DNA of 37,428 nucleotides from Candidatus Bathyarchaeota archaeon RBG_13_38_9 (GCA_001775955.1 MEZD01000018.1:49016-86443); one strand, 5' to 3'. Positions 1 to 7,826 are shown, counted from the first letter of the stretch. Made by a program: numbers and translations. The notes: a model not told the origin generated them from the sequence alone.

Positions 1-51
1 CAGTCTGGCTAAACCGCTTCGTCCAGCAATTTATATAGAATAGTCTCTTCG

Positions 52-966
52 CTAAACAAAGTCAAGCCATTTCTGGTATTTTGGATCTTTCCCTTTTACC
101 ACTTCAAAGAACTTGTCTTGAAGTTTCTTTGTGATTGGACCTATAGAACCAGAGCCAATGGTACGACCATCCACTTCTCTAATTGGAGTGACTTCCGCAG
201 CAGTTCCAGTGAAGAAAGCTTCATCTGCCATCAATAATTCATCGCGAAGAATTTCATTCTCAACAACTGTTATTGAAAGGTCCTTTGCTAATGTCATTAT
301 AGAATCCATTGTTAATCCATAGAGAGCTCCAGAGCTTCTAGGTGGAGTTGTTAAACAACCATCTTTCACTATGAATATATTTTCACCTGGTCCTTCTGCG
401 ACTGACCCGCCCATATTTAATAAGATGGCTTCATCAAAACCACAGTCTAGTGCCTCAAGTTTGGCGAAAACAGAATTCAGATAATTGGCACTAGATTTTG
501 CCAATGGTGGGAGTATACGTGTGTCAATACGAATCCAAGAAGAAATTTTACATCTAACACCTTTTTTGAGACCTTCCTCTCCGAGATACGTTCCCCAAGG
601 CCAAACAGCTATGGCAACATTCACTGGATTTTTGCGAGGATTTAGACCCATTTCCCCATATCCATAGAACGCTATTGGTCTGATATAGCATTCCTTGATC
701 TTATTTGTCCTGACCGTTTCTTTGATAGCATTCGTTATATCGCTGGTACTAAAGGGCAAATGCATCATATGTATTTTAGCGCTGTTTTCTAAGCGCTTCA
801 CATGACCGTCAAGTCTGAATATTGCTGGACCTTTAGTTGTATTGTAGCATCTTATTCCTTCGAAAACTGCTGTCCCATAATGAAATGCATGAGTCAAAAC
901 GTGGATCTTGGCGTCATCCCAATCAACTAATTTTCCGTTCATCCAGATCTTTTCGGTTTTATCCAG
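52..966 (-). CDS. ilvE: branched-chain amino acid aminotransferase
   Basis: PLP-dependent class IV aminotransferase that moves the amino group between glutamate and the branched-chain 2-oxo acids, the last step of Val/Leu/Ile synthesis in the cytosol. The family signature [16 protein letters not shown] lies near the N-terminus, and the PLP lysine is expected in [24 protein letters not shown] and [18 protein letters not shown] are typical C-terminal blocks. The first ATG is at 942, but the conserved family N-terminus ([11 protein letters not shown]) continues upstream in frame. The only plausible start giving it is CTG at 964-966, five bases after GGTGAT (972-977), and an in-frame TGA lies just above. 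I therefore extend the gene to 966. Divergent from trmO. Function is confident; the CTG start is inferred. Confidence 0.93.
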   Translation of the reverse strand: MDKTEKIWMNGKLVDWDDAKIHVLTHAFHYGTAVFEGIRCYNTTKGPAIFRLDGHVKRLENSAKIHMMHLPFSTSDITNAIKETVRTNKIKECYIRPIAFYGYGEMGLNPRKNPVNVAIAVWPWGTYLGEEGLKKGVRCKISSWIRIDTRILPPLAKSSANYLNSVFAKLEALDCGFDEAILLNMGGSVAEGPGENIFIVKDGCLTTPPRSSGALYGLTMDSIMTLAKDLSITVVENEILRDELLMADEAFFTGTAAEVTPIREVDGRTIGSGSIGPITKKLQDKFFEVVKGKDPKYQKWLDFV

Positions 967-1048
967 CTCAAATCACCACAATGAGATTTTCCGATTTTTA
1001 AAAAAAATGATATTGTAAATAGTTGAAAGTTGAGATTATGTGCGCTAC

Positions 1049-1058
1049 TATATATATT
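1049..1058 (+). promoter_or_regulatory. TATA box for trmO
   Basis: TATATATATT centred about 45 bases before the TTG start of the TrmO-like gene; transcription would be expected to start near 1080, giving a short leader. Inferred from sequence and spacing only. Confidence 0.5.
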
Positions 1059-1096
1059 ATCTGGAATAAGCAATTCTAGATCGTGGTCGGATTAAT

Positions 1097-1552
1097 TTGG
1101 ATCAAATAAAGGCAAAGCCCATTGGGTTTGTAAAAACTAAACTTTCGGAAAGCATGCTAAAAAAAAGACATTATAATTCAAATATAATAATTCGTTCGGA
1201 ATATGAGCATGGATTAAAAGGAATTGAAGAATTCTCACATCTTAATGTTGTATTTTGGATGAACCGTATTCATGAAAAGGAAAGAGAGGATCTAAAAGCT
1301 CGTCCTAGAGGTCGTTCAGATATGCCTTTGATTGGAGTCTTTGCTACAAGATCACCACATCGTCCAAATCCTATAGGTCTAACACTAGTCGAATTAGTAA
1401 GAAGGAAAAGGAACATTCTAACTGTAAAGGGTCTAGATGCCATTAACGGAACACCAATTCTTGATCTTAAACCATATGACAAGTGGGACAGTGTGAAAAG
1501 TATACGTGTTCCGAATTGGTTGAAACAAATTACCGATAAAAAGAATGATTAG
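1097..1552 (+). CDS. trmO: TrmO-like tRNA methyltransferase (YaeB/TsaA family)
   Basis: Member of the UPF0066/YaeB family, which in bacteria N6-methylates t6A37 in threonine tRNA using S-adenosylmethionine. The hallmark block ATRSPHRPNPIGLT is at about residues 88-101, followed by VKGLDAINGTPILDLKPYDKWDS, the typical C-terminal core (GxDxxDGTPxLDIKPY in the family). At 151 residues it is a minimal single-domain form, shorter than E. coli TrmO. The start is TTG at 1097; no better ATG exists in frame before the conserved KPIGFVKT. The archaeal substrate is inferred by homology, and some archaeal members may act on other tRNAs. Stands alone, divergent from ilvE and convergent with pheT. Confidence 0.88.
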   Translation: MDQIKAKPIGFVKTKLSESMLKKRHYNSNIIIRSEYEHGLKGIEEFSHLNVVFWMNRIHEKEREDLKARPRGRSDMPLIGVFATRSPHRPNPIGLTLVELVRRKRNILTVKGLDAINGTPILDLKPYDKWDSVKSIRVPNWLKQITDKKND

Positions 1553-1638
1553 TCTGCAACAACTGGATCCATCTACAGTAAACGTACATCTCCAGCAAAT
1601 CTTGATTATAAAAAAAAGCTAGACGCGAATTAAGTTAA

Positions 1639-3300
1639 CTATTTCCGGAAGATTTTTTCTAGATCAATTTCAAATGCCCCGACAGGATTCTCTATTTCGA
1701 ATCGCTCTAAGATTCGCGGATGTATTTCACCGATTATACCGGCTTCAACTCCGGAAACTTTGATGGAAGCAACACGTCCTTTAATGAAGGATGAATGCTC
1801 AGTTCGATGAAGACTCCAACCATTTGCTCCTGCATTTCGAAGCAGACTATAAAGGTTGGATTGAATATCTTCATAACTAATTTTATGGTTACAAACTAAG
1901 GCTGCAAGTTTTCTTTGATTAATGGTCTTGGTAGGAGTTATTTCATTTATCTCAACAGTTTCTCCACATTCAAAGATATTTTGTGGGTATGGAACATGCT
2001 TATTGAAACTCAAAAAACTCAACAGACCGGGTATAAGCCAATTCCTGAGAACCGAAAAATCTATGCTCAAAGGATTAGCTATTTTTACAATTTTTTCGCT
2101 TGGTGCATCCATTTTATATGATATTGTATTCTCGCTAGTCATTACATAATTCAAGACCTCTATGAATCCCAAGCCGACCATTAGATCGCGAATCTTTCTG
2201 GTCAATTTCGTGATATTTCTCTCAGACCCTATTGTTGCACTCATTGGCATAGTTGGGTTGAGTTTATCATAGCCATAAGCGATGGCGAGATCTTCCACCA
2301 AGTCTATCTCATGCATTATGTCTGCTCTATATGCAGGTATTATAACTGTAAGAGAATTCTTAGATCTTGGTTTGATCCCATATCTCATCTTTTTTAGTAG
2401 GGAACTTACTTGTCCAGGTTTAAGATCTAAACCTAATACTTCATTAGCATAAGATAGATTCAGATTCCGTCGATAGGGACTTAAATCGGGTGTATCTATC
2501 TTCTTACGATTATAGATAATCGTTGCAATCTCCGCTATTCCTCCTCGTTCGACCAGACTAGATACCATGATATTATTTACAAAATTAACAAGTTTCATGT
2601 CAGTTCCTGTTACATCAAGAATTAAGCTCGTTGTCTCTGGAGTGACTTTAGTTACTATTCCATTTATTATTGGAGGGAGGGAGAGAACTTTTGCATCTGA
2701 ATCAGAAAGTAAAGGATAAACTGGAAAACTTTTGATAATCCACCCATATTCTCTCCCCTTGGGAGTAGATTCTAGTATCTCATTACCATTCATCTCTCTT
2801 GTTTCATCGAGTGGAGTAAACCTGATCTTTTCAGGACGGACCCCTGCATAAGTTAGTTTATGAGTTATTGTTTCAGCATCGTGAATACCGACTGAGACTT
2901 TAGTCCTATTCCTACAGTATGTTAAATGTAATTTTTCTTGAAGCTGCATTATCTGTTTAACAAACGCATCAGTGAATTCTAATTTCTTAACCAAAGCTCC
3001 AGCAATATATGGCCGAACTTTAGTTATTGATCTATCAACATAGATCTTAAGATCACTTTTAGTGAGCTTGTAATTTACTAGACCAGTTTCGATTCCGAGA
3101 AGACCACGCAACTCCCTAGCAATACCTTCAGCACACAGCAGATCAGGTCTATCCGAAGTAACTTCTAGAACGAGTTCATCTCCCGAAAGACTGTCTACTT
3201 CACATTTCATGAGGAAGAGCTTCTCCTTCAATAAACCAATTGGTAATTCTCTCCCTACGAGTCCGCATAGATCATTATACCCCACATTTAGAGTCGGCAA
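1639..3300 (-). CDS. pheT: phenylalanine--tRNA ligase beta subunit
   Basis: Beta subunit of the (alpha-beta)2 phenylalanyl-tRNA synthetase; carries the B3/B4 editing and B5 domains and supports tRNA binding. At 553 residues it is the short archaeal/eukaryotic form rather than the ~800-residue bacterial one. Visible blocks: VTSDRPDLLCAEGIARELRG near residues 48-67, a B5-like region around IPAYRADIMHEIDLVEDLAIAYGYDKLNP, and IGEIHPRILERFEIENPVGAFEIDLE at the C-terminus. The start is TTG at 3298-3300. The upstream GGTGAT overlaps the TGA stop of pheS (3305-3307), so the two genes are four bases apart and almost certainly translationally coupled. Confidence 0.96.
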   Translation of the reverse strand: MPTLNVGYNDLCGLVGRELPIGLLKEKLFLMKCEVDSLSGDELVLEVTSDRPDLLCAEGIARELRGLLGIETGLVNYKLTKSDLKIYVDRSITKVRPYIAGALVKKLEFTDAFVKQIMQLQEKLHLTYCRNRTKVSVGIHDAETITHKLTYAGVRPEKIRFTPLDETREMNGNEILESTPKGREYGWIIKSFPVYPLLSDSDAKVLSLPPIINGIVTKVTPETTSLILDVTGTDMKLVNFVNNIMVSSLVERGGIAEIATIIYNRKKIDTPDLSPYRRNLNLSYANEVLGLDLKPGQVSSLLKKMRYGIKPRSKNSLTVIIPAYRADIMHEIDLVEDLAIAYGYDKLNPTMPMSATIGSERNITKLTRKIRDLMVGLGFIEVLNYVMTSENTISYKMDAPSEKIVKIANPLSIDFSVLRNWLIPGLLSFLSFNKHVPYPQNIFECGETVEINEITPTKTINQRKLAALVCNHKISYEDIQSNLYSLLRNAGANGWSLHRTEHSSFIKGRVASIKVSGVEAGIIGEIHPRILERFEIENPVGAFEIDLEKIFRK

Positions 3301-3304
3301 ACTA

Positions 3305-4813
3305 TCACCACATTAACGTTTTTTCTCGAAGCCAGTCCAATTTTCTTGAATGAATATCTCTAATATCGTCTATTCCAAGTGCTATCATCGCCAACCTGTC
3401 AAAGCCCATTCCCCATGCGATCACCGGAAAGTCTATGTCGAGTGGTTTCAAGACTTCAGGGCGAAACATACCAGCTCCTACAAATTCTACCCATCCCAGT
3501 TTCGGATGCTTAACAAAGGATTCAACACTCGGTTCGGTAAATGGAAAATATCCAGGCTTGAACTTGATTTCTCCGAGACCTAGTGTAGAAGCAAACGTTT
3601 TAAGAAAACCAAGTAGGTGACGCAGATTAATTCCTTTGCCCCCCACTATTCCTTCAAGTTGAGTGAACTCCATAGAGTGTTTTGCATCAAGAACATCTGG
3701 CCTGAAAACTTTTGAAAGACAGAACATCTTTATGGGAGAAACTTTATGCGAGGCAAGATATCTCATAGAAACAGCTGTTGTTTGTGTTCTTAACATAAGT
3801 CTCTCAGCGATTTTTTTGCTCCATTTATATCCCCATCCCGTGGAATCAGTTTTCCATCCATTTTCATGAGTTTCTTTTACTCTCTTAACGAGATCTCGGA
3901 CATCCAAAACTCCAGATTTTGGATGTTCAATATGGTAACTATCATGTATCTCTCTTGCCGGATGATCTTGAGCTTGGTAAAGGACATCGAAATTCCAGAA
4001 TTCTAATTCAACGAGAGGACCTTCACTTTCTGTAAATCCCATAGCCAGAAGGATTCTTCTTGCTTCTTCCATGAATTCAAAATATGCATTCTTTTTTCCA
4101 GGATAGATACTAGGTGGCGATGCGGAGATGTCGTATTCTCTTAAAGTTATGTTCTTCCACTCACCGCTAGTTATTAATTCGGAGGTCAAGGCGGTGATAG
4201 CTGTCGATTGATAATCAGATACATCAATTTGAAAGCCTTCAGATGTGAGTTCTATTTCCCGGTCGACTTTCTGATAGGTCTCAAGAAGATTTCTATTTTT
4301 AAGACGAGATAACGTATTTTTTAAACTTGGATTTAGATCCTCAGACCTAACTTCACCCTTATCACATATTAAGCGAAGAGTCTGTTCATCTTCATCTGCT
4401 TCAACTTTACTAGTCGCCTGAAGATATAAAATTCCCTTACGTTTGTGGATCGAAGCAAGTCTCTTCTTATTTATCCAACCTAAAACAATTGGTATAATAT
4501 CATCTGACAAATGAGATTTTGATATTGCCTCATCAATACTTGCCTCTCCCCCCAATGATAAGACTGCGTTTACAAGACGTGATTCTGGGAGGCCAAGTTG
4601 AGCATAAGATATGCCCTCTTGGTTTAGTCTAATAAGGTCATTTCTTGTTTCATAAATTTCGACGAGACCTCTTTCTGAGAGAGCTAGGGTAGCACGCATT
4701 ACGGCCGTATCCGTTAAACCCGTCTTATCAATTATTTCAGTCATATTCGCTTTACGGCCGAACTCTTTAACGGTTGAAAGAACTTGAATTTCATTCTGTC
4801 TTAACTCTGACAT
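3305..4813 (-). CDS. pheS: phenylalanine--tRNA ligase alpha subunit
   Basis: Catalytic alpha subunit of phenylalanyl-tRNA synthetase (class II). N-terminal winged-helix DNA/tRNA-binding-like domains (about residues 1-190) precede the catalytic core: motif 1 around GFTESEGPLVELEFWNFDVL, motif 2 around LRTQTTAVSMRYLA, and motif 3 GMGFDRLAMIALG near the C-terminus. The open frame runs to 4915, but family proteins begin like MSELRQNEIQVLSTVKEFG. I chose the ATG at 4811-4813, giving 502 residues, close to the archaeal norm; the 34 residues upstream (MDFEIIRHFF...) are unlike the family. First gene of the pheS-pheT operon, divergent from the elongation-factor-like gene. Confidence 0.95.
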   Translation of the reverse strand: MSELRQNEIQVLSTVKEFGRKANMTEIIDKTGLTDTAVMRATLALSERGLVEIYETRNDLIRLNQEGISYAQLGLPESRLVNAVLSLGGEASIDEAISKSHLSDDIIPIVLGWINKKRLASIHKRKGILYLQATSKVEADEDEQTLRLICDKGEVRSEDLNPSLKNTLSRLKNRNLLETYQKVDREIELTSEGFQIDVSDYQSTAITALTSELITSGEWKNITLREYDISASPPSIYPGKKNAYFEFMEEARRILLAMGFTESEGPLVELEFWNFDVLYQAQDHPAREIHDSYHIEHPKSGVLDVRDLVKRVKETHENGWKTDSTGWGYKWSKKIAERLMLRTQTTAVSMRYLASHKVSPIKMFCLSKVFRPDVLDAKHSMEFTQLEGIVGGKGINLRHLLGFLKTFASTLGLGEIKFKPGYFPFTEPSVESFVKHPKLGWVEFVGAGMFRPEVLKPLDIDFPVIAWGMGFDRLAMIALGIDDIRDIHSRKLDWLREKTLMW

Positions 4814-4992
4814 CGTGGTCAACCCATCATTTCGTACATGGCACATTTGAATTGAAAGCATGTCCACATTCCAAACAAGTTTGATAAAAAAGTGGCGTAT
4901 GATCTCAAAATCCAATGGCCTCTACATAATTCCATATACTCATAATATTAAACGCAGAAAGTCTTAGAAATGTAAGTGTGGATCTAGTTAAG

Positions 4993-4997
4993 GGTGA
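4993..4997 (+). promoter_or_regulatory. ribosome binding site of the EF-like gene
   Basis: GGTGA four bases before ATG 5002, complementary to the 3' end of archaeal 16S rRNA (known for the group). A clean example of the signal used to judge starts elsewhere in this window. Confidence 0.7.
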
Positions 4998-5001
4998 ATA
5001 A

Positions 5002-5256
5002 ATGGAGAATTTATCTGAGATTGGAACAATTGCCCACTTTTACTCAAAAATAGAGGTCTCAGTCATCGACTTGACAGCTCCTTTGAAAGTTGGCGATACA
5101 ATTGTCATTAAAGGATCGACAACCGATCTTGAACAGATTGTTGATTCTATGCAAGTAGAGCATAAGGATATTGAAGCAGCTGAATCAGGACAGTCAGTTG
5201 GTCTTAAAGTTAAAGGAATAGTACGAGAAGGAGATAAAGTCTATAAAAAAATGTAA
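5002..5256 (+). CDS. translation elongation factor-like small protein (EF-Tu domain 2 fold)
   Basis: An 84-residue protein resembling domain 2 of EF-Tu/EF-1A alone, without a GTPase domain. Visible features are the beta-barrel pattern VSVIDLTAPLKVGDTIVIKGSTTDLEQIVDSMQVEHKDIEAAESGQSVGLKVKGIVREGDKVYK, where GQSVGLKVKG matches the segment that holds aminoacyl-ends in translation GTPases. Such stand-alone proteins are common in archaea and have no proven role. The ATG start is set by GGTGA. Encoded divergently from pheS, a context consistent with translation but not proof. Confidence 0.85.
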   Translation: MENLSEIGTIAHFYSKIEVSVIDLTAPLKVGDTIVIKGSTTDLEQIVDSMQVEHKDIEAAESGQSVGLKVKGIVREGDKVYKKM

Positions 5257-5268
5257 TATTAGATTCCA

Positions 5269-6807
5269 TCACTTTTGAATATCGATCTTGTTTACTGACC
5301 TTGTTAGAAATGAATCTAAATAACTATCGAAACAATTAGCTTTTTGAAGATATTCTCCATACGAAACTAATGCAGCCATCGCCTGTACAGTGTCCTCTGG
5401 AGCTGGATACGCAGGAATACCGAATTTTTCAAATCTTGACCTCACATAAAAAGCCATTTCCGTCTCACCTATGTCGCAAGCCACAATCGGCTTAATTGTT
5501 CCAGCAGCGACTTTACCTATTCGATCTACAAAATCTTCTTGAATTGCTGGAACATGATGTAGTCCGATTACTATTATCCCATTAACTTCATTATCAGCCA
5601 CAACTATACTCATAGCCTTTTCAAACATTTCAGAAGTTGCTGAACCCGTTAAATCCACAGGATTCCTGTTTTGAACAAAATTTGGTAAGATTCCTTTCTC
5701 TTTCAATTTCTCAAATTTGTTGATAGTTTCATCTGAAAATAATTTAACATCAATTCCACGTAACTCACATGCATCTGATGCCATGACACCTGGACCCCCG
5801 GCATCGGTTATTATAGCAACATTTCTTCCTTGGGCGGGTGGTTGGAATGCTAAACCTTTTCCAATATTGAAGAATTCAGACATGTTATCTGATCTAATTA
5901 CTCCAATTTGAGAAAACGCAGCATCATAGACTGCACTAGCACCACTGATAGAACCTGTATGTGACTCTGCAGCCCTTGCACCTGCTTTTGTTCTTCCTGA
6001 TTTTAATACCACAATTGGTTTCGATTTTGTAACATCCTTCGCTACATCCATAAATGTTCTTCCATGAGTTATACTCTCTATATAGAGAAGAATCGCTCTT
6101 GTTTTATCATCATGATTCAGATAATGTAGTATCTCAGCCTCACTAACATCAACTTTATTTCCAAAACTAACAAACTTGCTTATACCTATCTGTCTTCCTG
6201 TCAGATAGTCAAGTGAAGCAGCTCCAAAAGCACCGCTCTGACTAACCATAGCAATATTGCCTTGCATAGGACGTGGCGTAGCAACCATCACATCTCCTGT
6301 CTTGAGCACCTTTGTCTCTGGAAGAAACAGTGTGTCTACACCAGTGTATGAATCGAAAACGCCTAAACAGTTTGGTCCAAGAATTCTGATTCCGAATTCT
6401 TTAGCGATATTTTTAACTTCATTTTCCAGTTGATCGTTTCCTACTTCTCCAAAGCCCGCTGAGATAACTATCGCTACACTAACACCTTTAGTTCCTGCAT
6501 CACGGAGAACATCAGAAACAGATTTGCTTGGTACAACTATAACTATTGCCTCAATATTTCCTGGAACTTTTCTCAGGGAGGGATAACATCGATGACCAAG
6601 AATACTTTCATCTTTCAGATTTATCGGGTAGATCTCACCCTTGAAAATTCCACGTCTCTTATTCTCAGCGAAGTTCGAGAAAATCACATTACCAGCTTTA
6701 TTGATATGTTTTGAAGCTCCAACAACCGCTATTGAATTTGGATTAAAGAATAGTTCTACCTTTGAATAATGATCATAATCGTTGATTGTAGATTCATGAG
6801 CTAACAT
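5269..6807 (-). CDS. acdA: acetyl/acyl-CoA synthetase (ADP-forming) alpha subunit-like
   Basis: CoA-binding and ligase domains of the ADP-forming acyl-CoA synthetase family, which turns acyl-CoA + ADP + Pi into acid + ATP + CoA, a main energy step in fermenting archaea. Seen: Rossmann CoA-binding start NPNSIAVVGAS, GPNCLGV, SQSGAFGAASLDY, and AESHTGSISGASAVYDAAF with the phosphorylated histidine near residue 280. The ATP-grasp beta part is absent here and no separate beta gene lies in the window, so the partner must be elsewhere. The open frame extends to a TTG at 6867; I use ATG 6807, still leaving ~20 extra residues before the usual LFNPNSIAVVGAS, and neither start has a clear ribosome site. 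Acyl specificity cannot be read from the sequence. Confidence 0.88.
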   Translation of the reverse strand: MLAHESTINDYDHYSKVELFFNPNSIAVVGASKHINKAGNVIFSNFAENKRRGIFKGEIYPINLKDESILGHRCYPSLRKVPGNIEAIVIVVPSKSVSDVLRDAGTKGVSVAIVISAGFGEVGNDQLENEVKNIAKEFGIRILGPNCLGVFDSYTGVDTLFLPETKVLKTGDVMVATPRPMQGNIAMVSQSGAFGAASLDYLTGRQIGISKFVSFGNKVDVSEAEILHYLNHDDKTRAILLYIESITHGRTFMDVAKDVTKSKPIVVLKSGRTKAGARAAESHTGSISGASAVYDAAFSQIGVIRSDNMSEFFNIGKGLAFQPPAQGRNVAIITDAGGPGVMASDACELRGIDVKLFSDETINKFEKLKEKGILPNFVQNRNPVDLTGSATSEMFEKAMSIVVADNEVNGIIVIGLHHVPAIQEDFVDRIGKVAAGTIKPIVACDIGETEMAFYVRSRFEKFGIPAYPAPEDTVQAMAALVSYGEYLQKANCFDSYLDSFLTRSVNKIDIQK

Positions 6808-6907
6808 TTCTATTCCGAACCATATCGGCGTGAGTATTGATTTTGTCGTTGCAATAAGTCTTTCCAAGTCGTTAGAAATAGGCTATTGGAGATTGGCTGT
6901 GGTAAAG

Positions 6908-6919
6908 TTTAATTAAATT
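6908..6919 (+). promoter_or_regulatory. TATA box for tRNA-Trp
   Basis: TTTAATTAAATT about 40-50 bases before the first tRNA base, in a good position to start transcription near 6940. Inferred from composition and spacing. Confidence 0.45.
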
Positions 6920-6966
6920 CTATGCAATCTCTTGGCTGGGGTTGATCATCCTTTAAGGGGCCGTAG

Positions 6967-6999
6967 ATGGATGTCGAATTACGACTATCCAATGCGGAT
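6967..6999 (+). other. tRNA-Trp intron 1 (position 10/11), 33 nt
   Basis: The four-base helix CCGT (6961-6964) with GCGG (6994-6997, one G-T pair) is flanked by bulges AG|A and AT|T. Inside, GGAT-GTCG (6969-6976) pairs with CGAC-ATCC (6982-6985, 6987-6990). Removal joins G10 to T11 and creates the D-stem. Confidence 0.8.
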
Positions 7000-7018
7000 T
7001 CTAGCCAGGGATGACGAC

Positions 7019-7051
7019 AGCCGAATATCCAAATATGAGTTCGGTCGCCAA
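7019..7051 (+). other. tRNA-Trp intron 2 (position 28/29), 33 nt
   Basis: Inner stem CCGAA (7021-7025) with TTCGG (7040-7044). The BHB helix is GACG (7013-7016) with CGCC (7046-7049), containing one A-C mismatch; the bulges are AC|A and AA|G. Removal builds ACGGG, the 5' strand of the anticodon stem, which pairs perfectly with CCCGT. Confidence 0.72.
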
Positions 7052-7060
7052 GGGCTCCAG

Positions 7061-7125
7061 AAGAGACCTGAATATGGGTTTACTGACCTTTATTGGTATG
7101 AAGAAATTCAGGAGCGCGGGAAGAA
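7061..7125 (+). other. tRNA-Trp intron 3 (canonical 37/38), 65 nt, with box C/D-like elements
   Basis: Sits one base after anticodon CCA, the usual archaeal position. Inner stem CCTGAAT (7067-7073) with ATTCAGG (7106-7112). The central helix CTCC (7055-7058) with GAAG (7120-7123) has one mismatch, so this BHB is relaxed; an alternative GCTCC/GGAGC (7111-7115) pairing competes. CTGA (7083-7086) resembles box D' and ATGAAGA (7098-7104) box C'. GGGTTT upstream of CTGA is complementary to AAACCC (7124-7129) across the 3' splice junction. Confidence 0.75.
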
Positions 7126-7133
7126 ACCCGTAG

Positions 7134-7151
7134 ACATATACTATGGCGGAA
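7134..7151 (+). other. tRNA-Trp intron 4 (position 45/46), 18 nt
   Basis: BHB helix CCGT (7128-7131) with GCGG (7146-7149); bulges AG|A and AA|G; inner hairpin CATA/TATG with a TAC loop. Removal restores a five-base variable loop AGGTC. Confidence 0.82.
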
Positions 7152-7165
7152 GTCGAGGGTTCAAA

Positions 7166-7187
7166 ATGGCTTAACACGCCATGATAG
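7166..7187 (+). other. tRNA-Trp intron 5 (T-loop, position 59/60), 22 nt
   Basis: Inner stem TGGC (7167-7170) with GCCA (7178-7181). The BHB helix TTCA (7160-7163) with TGAT (7182-7185) has one T-T mismatch; bulges are AA|A and AG|T. Removal gives the standard T-loop TTCAAAT and T-stem GAGGG/CCCTT. Confidence 0.8.
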
Positions 7188-7304
7188 TCCCTTCGGCCCC
7201 ACCATTCGAACCAATTTCGAGGAATTTACGTAAACAAGAAATTTCATTTTTAATATTTTATTAAATTGGTTTTCATTAGGTGACTCAACTCGAGGAAATG
7301 ATGA

Positions 7305-7826
7305 ATGTTTAATCCAATCGTTCCATCCGTTGCCGTGATAGGGGGAAAATCTTCAGGTAAGACTGCGGCTGTAGAAGTAATAGTGCAAGCTCTTAAAAAG
7401 AGAAAATTAACTTCAATGACTGTAAAACACGTGAGCCAGTCAGATTTCAGTGTAGATAAAAAAGGCACTGATACGTGGAGACATTGGAAAGCTGGAGCCG
7501 AAATCGTTTCAACTGTCTCAAATCTTGAGAAGGCCATAATGGTAAGAGATGGTAGAGACTTGAATTTTAATGATTTTAACATTTGGACAAAAAATGTCGA
7601 TGTAACAGTCTTTGAAGGCTTTTCTTACTCATTGTTGAGAGAAGAAAAAGTCGGAAAAGTCATTTGTCTCAGAGACAAGTCTGAGAAGGATAATTATCTT
7701 GTGGATTTGAAAGGAACTTTGATAGCATTGTGCAGTTTTAGAGTTTTAGAAAAAGACACTCTCAGGCTGGGTATTGATGACAATATTCTAGCCGAACGAG
7801 TCTTTGAATTCTGTAAGACCATCTAA
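7305..7826 (+). CDS. mobB: MobB-like GTP-binding protein
   Basis: P-loop protein of the molybdopterin-guanine dinucleotide synthesis protein B family, an accessory GTPase for converting molybdopterin to MGD. The Walker A loop GGKSSGKT is at residues 13-20, followed by the family pattern TVKHVSQSDFSVDKKGTDTWRHWKAGAE and VTVFEGFSYS, the switch region seen in MobB. Length 173 residues is normal. Eighteen bases separate it from the downstream Gfo/Idh gene, so they may be co-transcribed, but no other molybdenum cofactor gene is in the window. The precise substrate is therefore inferred from the family alone. Confidence 0.82.
   Translation: MFNPIVPSVAVIGGKSSGKTAAVEVIVQALKKRKLTSMTVKHVSQSDFSVDKKGTDTWRHWKAGAEIVSTVSNLEKAIMVRDGRDLNFNDFNIWTKNVDVTVFEGFSYSLLREEKVGKVICLRDKSEKDNYLVDLKGTLIALCSFRVLEKDTLRLGIDDNILAERVFEFCKTI

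Larger units (their letters stand above)
6957..7204 (+). tRNA. tRNA-Trp(CCA) split by five BHB-type introns
   Basis: Acceptor strand GGGGCCG (6957-6963) pairs perfectly with CGGCCCC (7194-7200), followed by discriminator A and an encoded CCA (7202-7204). Exons read as 6957-6966, 7000-7018, 7052-7060, 7126-7133, 7152-7165 and 7188-7204. Joined, they give a 77-nt cloverleaf: T8 A9; D-stem GTCT/TGAC; D-loop AGCCAGGGA; anticodon stem ACGGG/CCCGT; loop CTCCAGA with anticodon CCA at 7057-7059; variable loop AGGTC; T-stem GAGGG/CCCTT; T-loop TTCAAAT. G15-C48 and T8-A14 are intact. A73 and the CCA anticodon fit tryptophan identity. GC content is far above the AT-rich neighbours. An 80-codon reading frame across the same bases (6932-7174) is explained as chance. 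Confidence 0.9.

Noticed and set aside
6932-7174. 80-codon open frame (MAGVDHPLRGRRW...) as a protein gene
   Set aside because: It lies over the tRNA-Trp locus; the RNA structure explains the sequence in full, and the protein has no family resemblance or ribosome site.
6957-7204. The same region as RNase P RNA or SRP RNA
   Set aside because: The terminal 7-bp pairing and GC content first suggested this, but the conserved RNase P and SRP core sequences are missing, while the tRNA fits exactly.
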